Source of the DNA: SG8-41 sp963699525
GTDB lineage: Bacteria > Pseudomonadota > Gammaproteobacteria > Burkholderiales > SG8-41
Assembly: GCA_963699525.1 (NCBI GenBank)
Contig: CAVOUI010000009.1
Location: 124,001 to 188,000, forward strand
Direction: 5' to 3'
DNA: 64,000 bases
Positions 62,924-64,000 of the stretch are shown here, piece after piece. The first letter of the stretch is position 1. The number at the start of each line of letters is the position of its first letter. The notes under the pieces were generated by a model. It did no database searches, was not told the origin of the DNA, and saw only the letters and a list, made by a program, of their open reading frames with translations. The translations under genes were made by a program, and so were the position numbers.

Positions 62924-64000
62924 ATGTCTGCGACTGATATCACCGGGCGGCTGGCGCGCTACATGGCGCAGGCGCGGGAGCAAAGCCTGGCGCCGGCCGT
63001 AGCGCGGGAGACCAAGCATCGCGTTTTGGATACGCTCGCCGCGATGGTGTCGGGGGCCCATCTCAAGCCCGGGGAGATGGCGATCCAGTACGCGCGATCG
63101 CAGGGCGGTGTCGCAGAATCGACGGTCGTCACCTCCGATATCAGGACGTCGGCCGTGAACGCCGCACTGGCGAACGGTATGCTGGCTCACGCCGACGAAA
63201 CCGATGACTTCGAGCCGGTGACGAAGGCCCATCCCGGCAGCGCCGTCGTGCCAGCGGCGCTCGCGATGGCCGAGCGCGAGGGCAGGTCGGGCCGGGAACT
63301 GCTCGCCGCAGTTGCGCTCGGCTACGACGTCTGCTGCCGCTTTCTCCTCGCTCTTGGACCGGATCTCGTGCGCGGAAGCCACCGCAGCGCCGAGGGCACC
63401 AGTTCCACGATGGGCGCCGTGGCGGCCGCGGCCTCGCTCGCCCGTCTGGACGAAAAGGGGATGCGCCACGCGCTGTCGTACGCGGCCCAGCAGGTATCAG
63501 GCATCTGGAGCTGGGTGCGCGATGCCGAGCACGTCGAGAAGGCCTTCGACTTCTCGGGCATGGGCGCCCGCAACGGCGTCACGGCTGCCATCATGGCGCA
63601 GATGGGGTTCAGCGGCGTGTGGGACGTGTTCGACGGCGAGCACAACGCGTTGATCGCCCTGTCCTCCGCGCCAAGGCCGGAAGAAATGGTCGCGGGGCTC
63701 GGCAGCCGCTTCTTCGTTACCGAGACCGCCATCAAGCCGTTCTCCGTCGGCTACCCGATCCAGGCCCCGCTGGATGCATTCCTCACGCTTCATCGCCAGC
63801 ACGCGCTGAGCGTCGATAACGTGGAGCGCATCGTCGTGAGGCTGCCGGAGGACGGCGCCCGCATCGTCAACGACCGCGCCATGCCGGATGTCAACTGCCA
63901 GCACATCATCGCGGTCGCGTTGGTGGACGGCACGGTTTCGTTCGAGGACAGCCATTCCTACGAGCGGATGAAGGATCCGAAGGTGCGCGCCGCGAAGGCG
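62924..64000 (+). CDS. MmgE/PrpD-family protein, truncated by the window end
   Basis: An open frame from ATG 62924 (after gcgggaggg) runs to the end of the window without a stop: 359 codons visible of a family usually 440-480 long. It shows ETKHRVLDTLAAMVSGAHLKPGEMA, the NGMLAHADETDDF motif typical of MmgE/PrpD, AHPGSAVVPAALAMAE, VALGYDVCCRFLL, and AFDFSGMGARNGVTAA. It is only distantly related to the PrpD-like protein at 16260, so the substrates probably differ. The gene is likely complete beyond 64000. Confidence 0.9.
   Translation, partial: MSATDITGRLARYMAQAREQSLAPAVARETKHRVLDTLAAMVSGAHLKPGEMAIQYARSQGGVAESTVVTSDIRTSAVNAALANGMLAHADETDDFEPVTKAHPGSAVVPAALAMAEREGRSGRELLAAVALGYDVCCRFLLALGPDLVRGSHRSAEGTSSTMGAVAAAASLARLDEKGMRHALSYAAQQVSGIWSWVRDAEHVEKAFDFSGMGARNGVTAAIMAQMGFSGVWDVFDGEHNALIALSSAPRPEEMVAGLGSRFFVTETAIKPFSVGYPIQAPLDAFLTLHRQHALSVDNVERIVVRLPEDGARIVNDRAMPDVNCQHIIAVALVDGTVSFEDSHSYERMKDPKVRAAKA

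Overview
GC-rich proteobacterial DNA, most likely from a betaproteobacterium of the Burkholderiales type. This is inferred from gene content: seven tripartite-tricarboxylate-transporter (Bug/TctC) binding proteins, several family III CoA-transferases, gentisate-pathway enzymes, and the order nrdR-ribD-ribE-ribBA-ribH-nusB-thiL-pgpA-cinA. At least ten genes carry single-base frameshifts (mostly one extra base) while the protein stays well conserved on both sides. The sequence is therefore probably a draft or metagenome assembly with indel errors, or the accessory half is decaying; the sequence alone cannot separate these.

Layout. 0-7.6 kb: a 2444-residue type I-secreted RTX/cadherin-like adhesin with fifteen almost identical 294-bp repeats. 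7.7-8.3 kb: a cysteine-less Fur-family regulator and tRNA-Thr(CGU). 8.3-12.2 kb: an SDR with an atypical active site, an HtrA-like protein lacking catalytic residues, and two alpha/beta hydrolases. 12.3-20.2 kb: a broken and an intact Bug protein, gentisate 1,2-dioxygenase running in frame into a frameshifted maleylpyruvate isomerase, PrpD-like and PEP-mutase-like enzymes, and an acyl-CoA ligase. 20.2-23.4 kb: two tandem PQQ-type dehydrogenases and a diheme cytochrome c. 23.5-29.1 kb: an operon of Bug protein, CoA-transferase, Gfo/Idh/MocA protein, CoxG-like protein and ThDP enzyme. 30.0-32.7 kb: cyclase, ACMSD-like amidohydrolase and 3-hydroxyanthranilate dioxygenase-like genes. 32.7-42.4 kb: a racemase-family protein, four more Bug proteins, a second ThDP enzyme, an amidase and a CoA-transferase. 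42.5-49.6 kb: an MFS transporter, a LuxR-HTH/CREST-hydrolase pair, and a divergent sigma-54 activator followed by two large paralogous proteins of unknown function with a possible PilZ-like segment. 49.6-52.6 kb: CoA-transferase, carboxylesterase, MogA and DarP. 52.6-64 kb: housekeeping genes pmbA, glyA, nrdR, riboflavin genes, nusB, thiL, then a 3-hydroxybenzoate 6-hydroxylase-like monooxygenase, pgpA, cinA C-terminal domain and a second MmgE/PrpD gene cut by the window end.

How the parts fit. The 12-42 kb block reads as accessory catabolism of aromatic and carboxylic acids: binding proteins for uptake, ligase and CoA-transferases for activation, ring-cleavage dioxygenases, isomerase and hydrolases. 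The monooxygenase near 61 kb could make the gentisate used by the dioxygenase near 15.6 kb. No TctA/TctB permease is present, so the Bug proteins must use permeases elsewhere or act as sensors. The least explained unit is the sigma-54 activator with the two paralogues at 46.5-49.6 kb, facing the LuxR/CREST pair across an AT-rich intergenic region.
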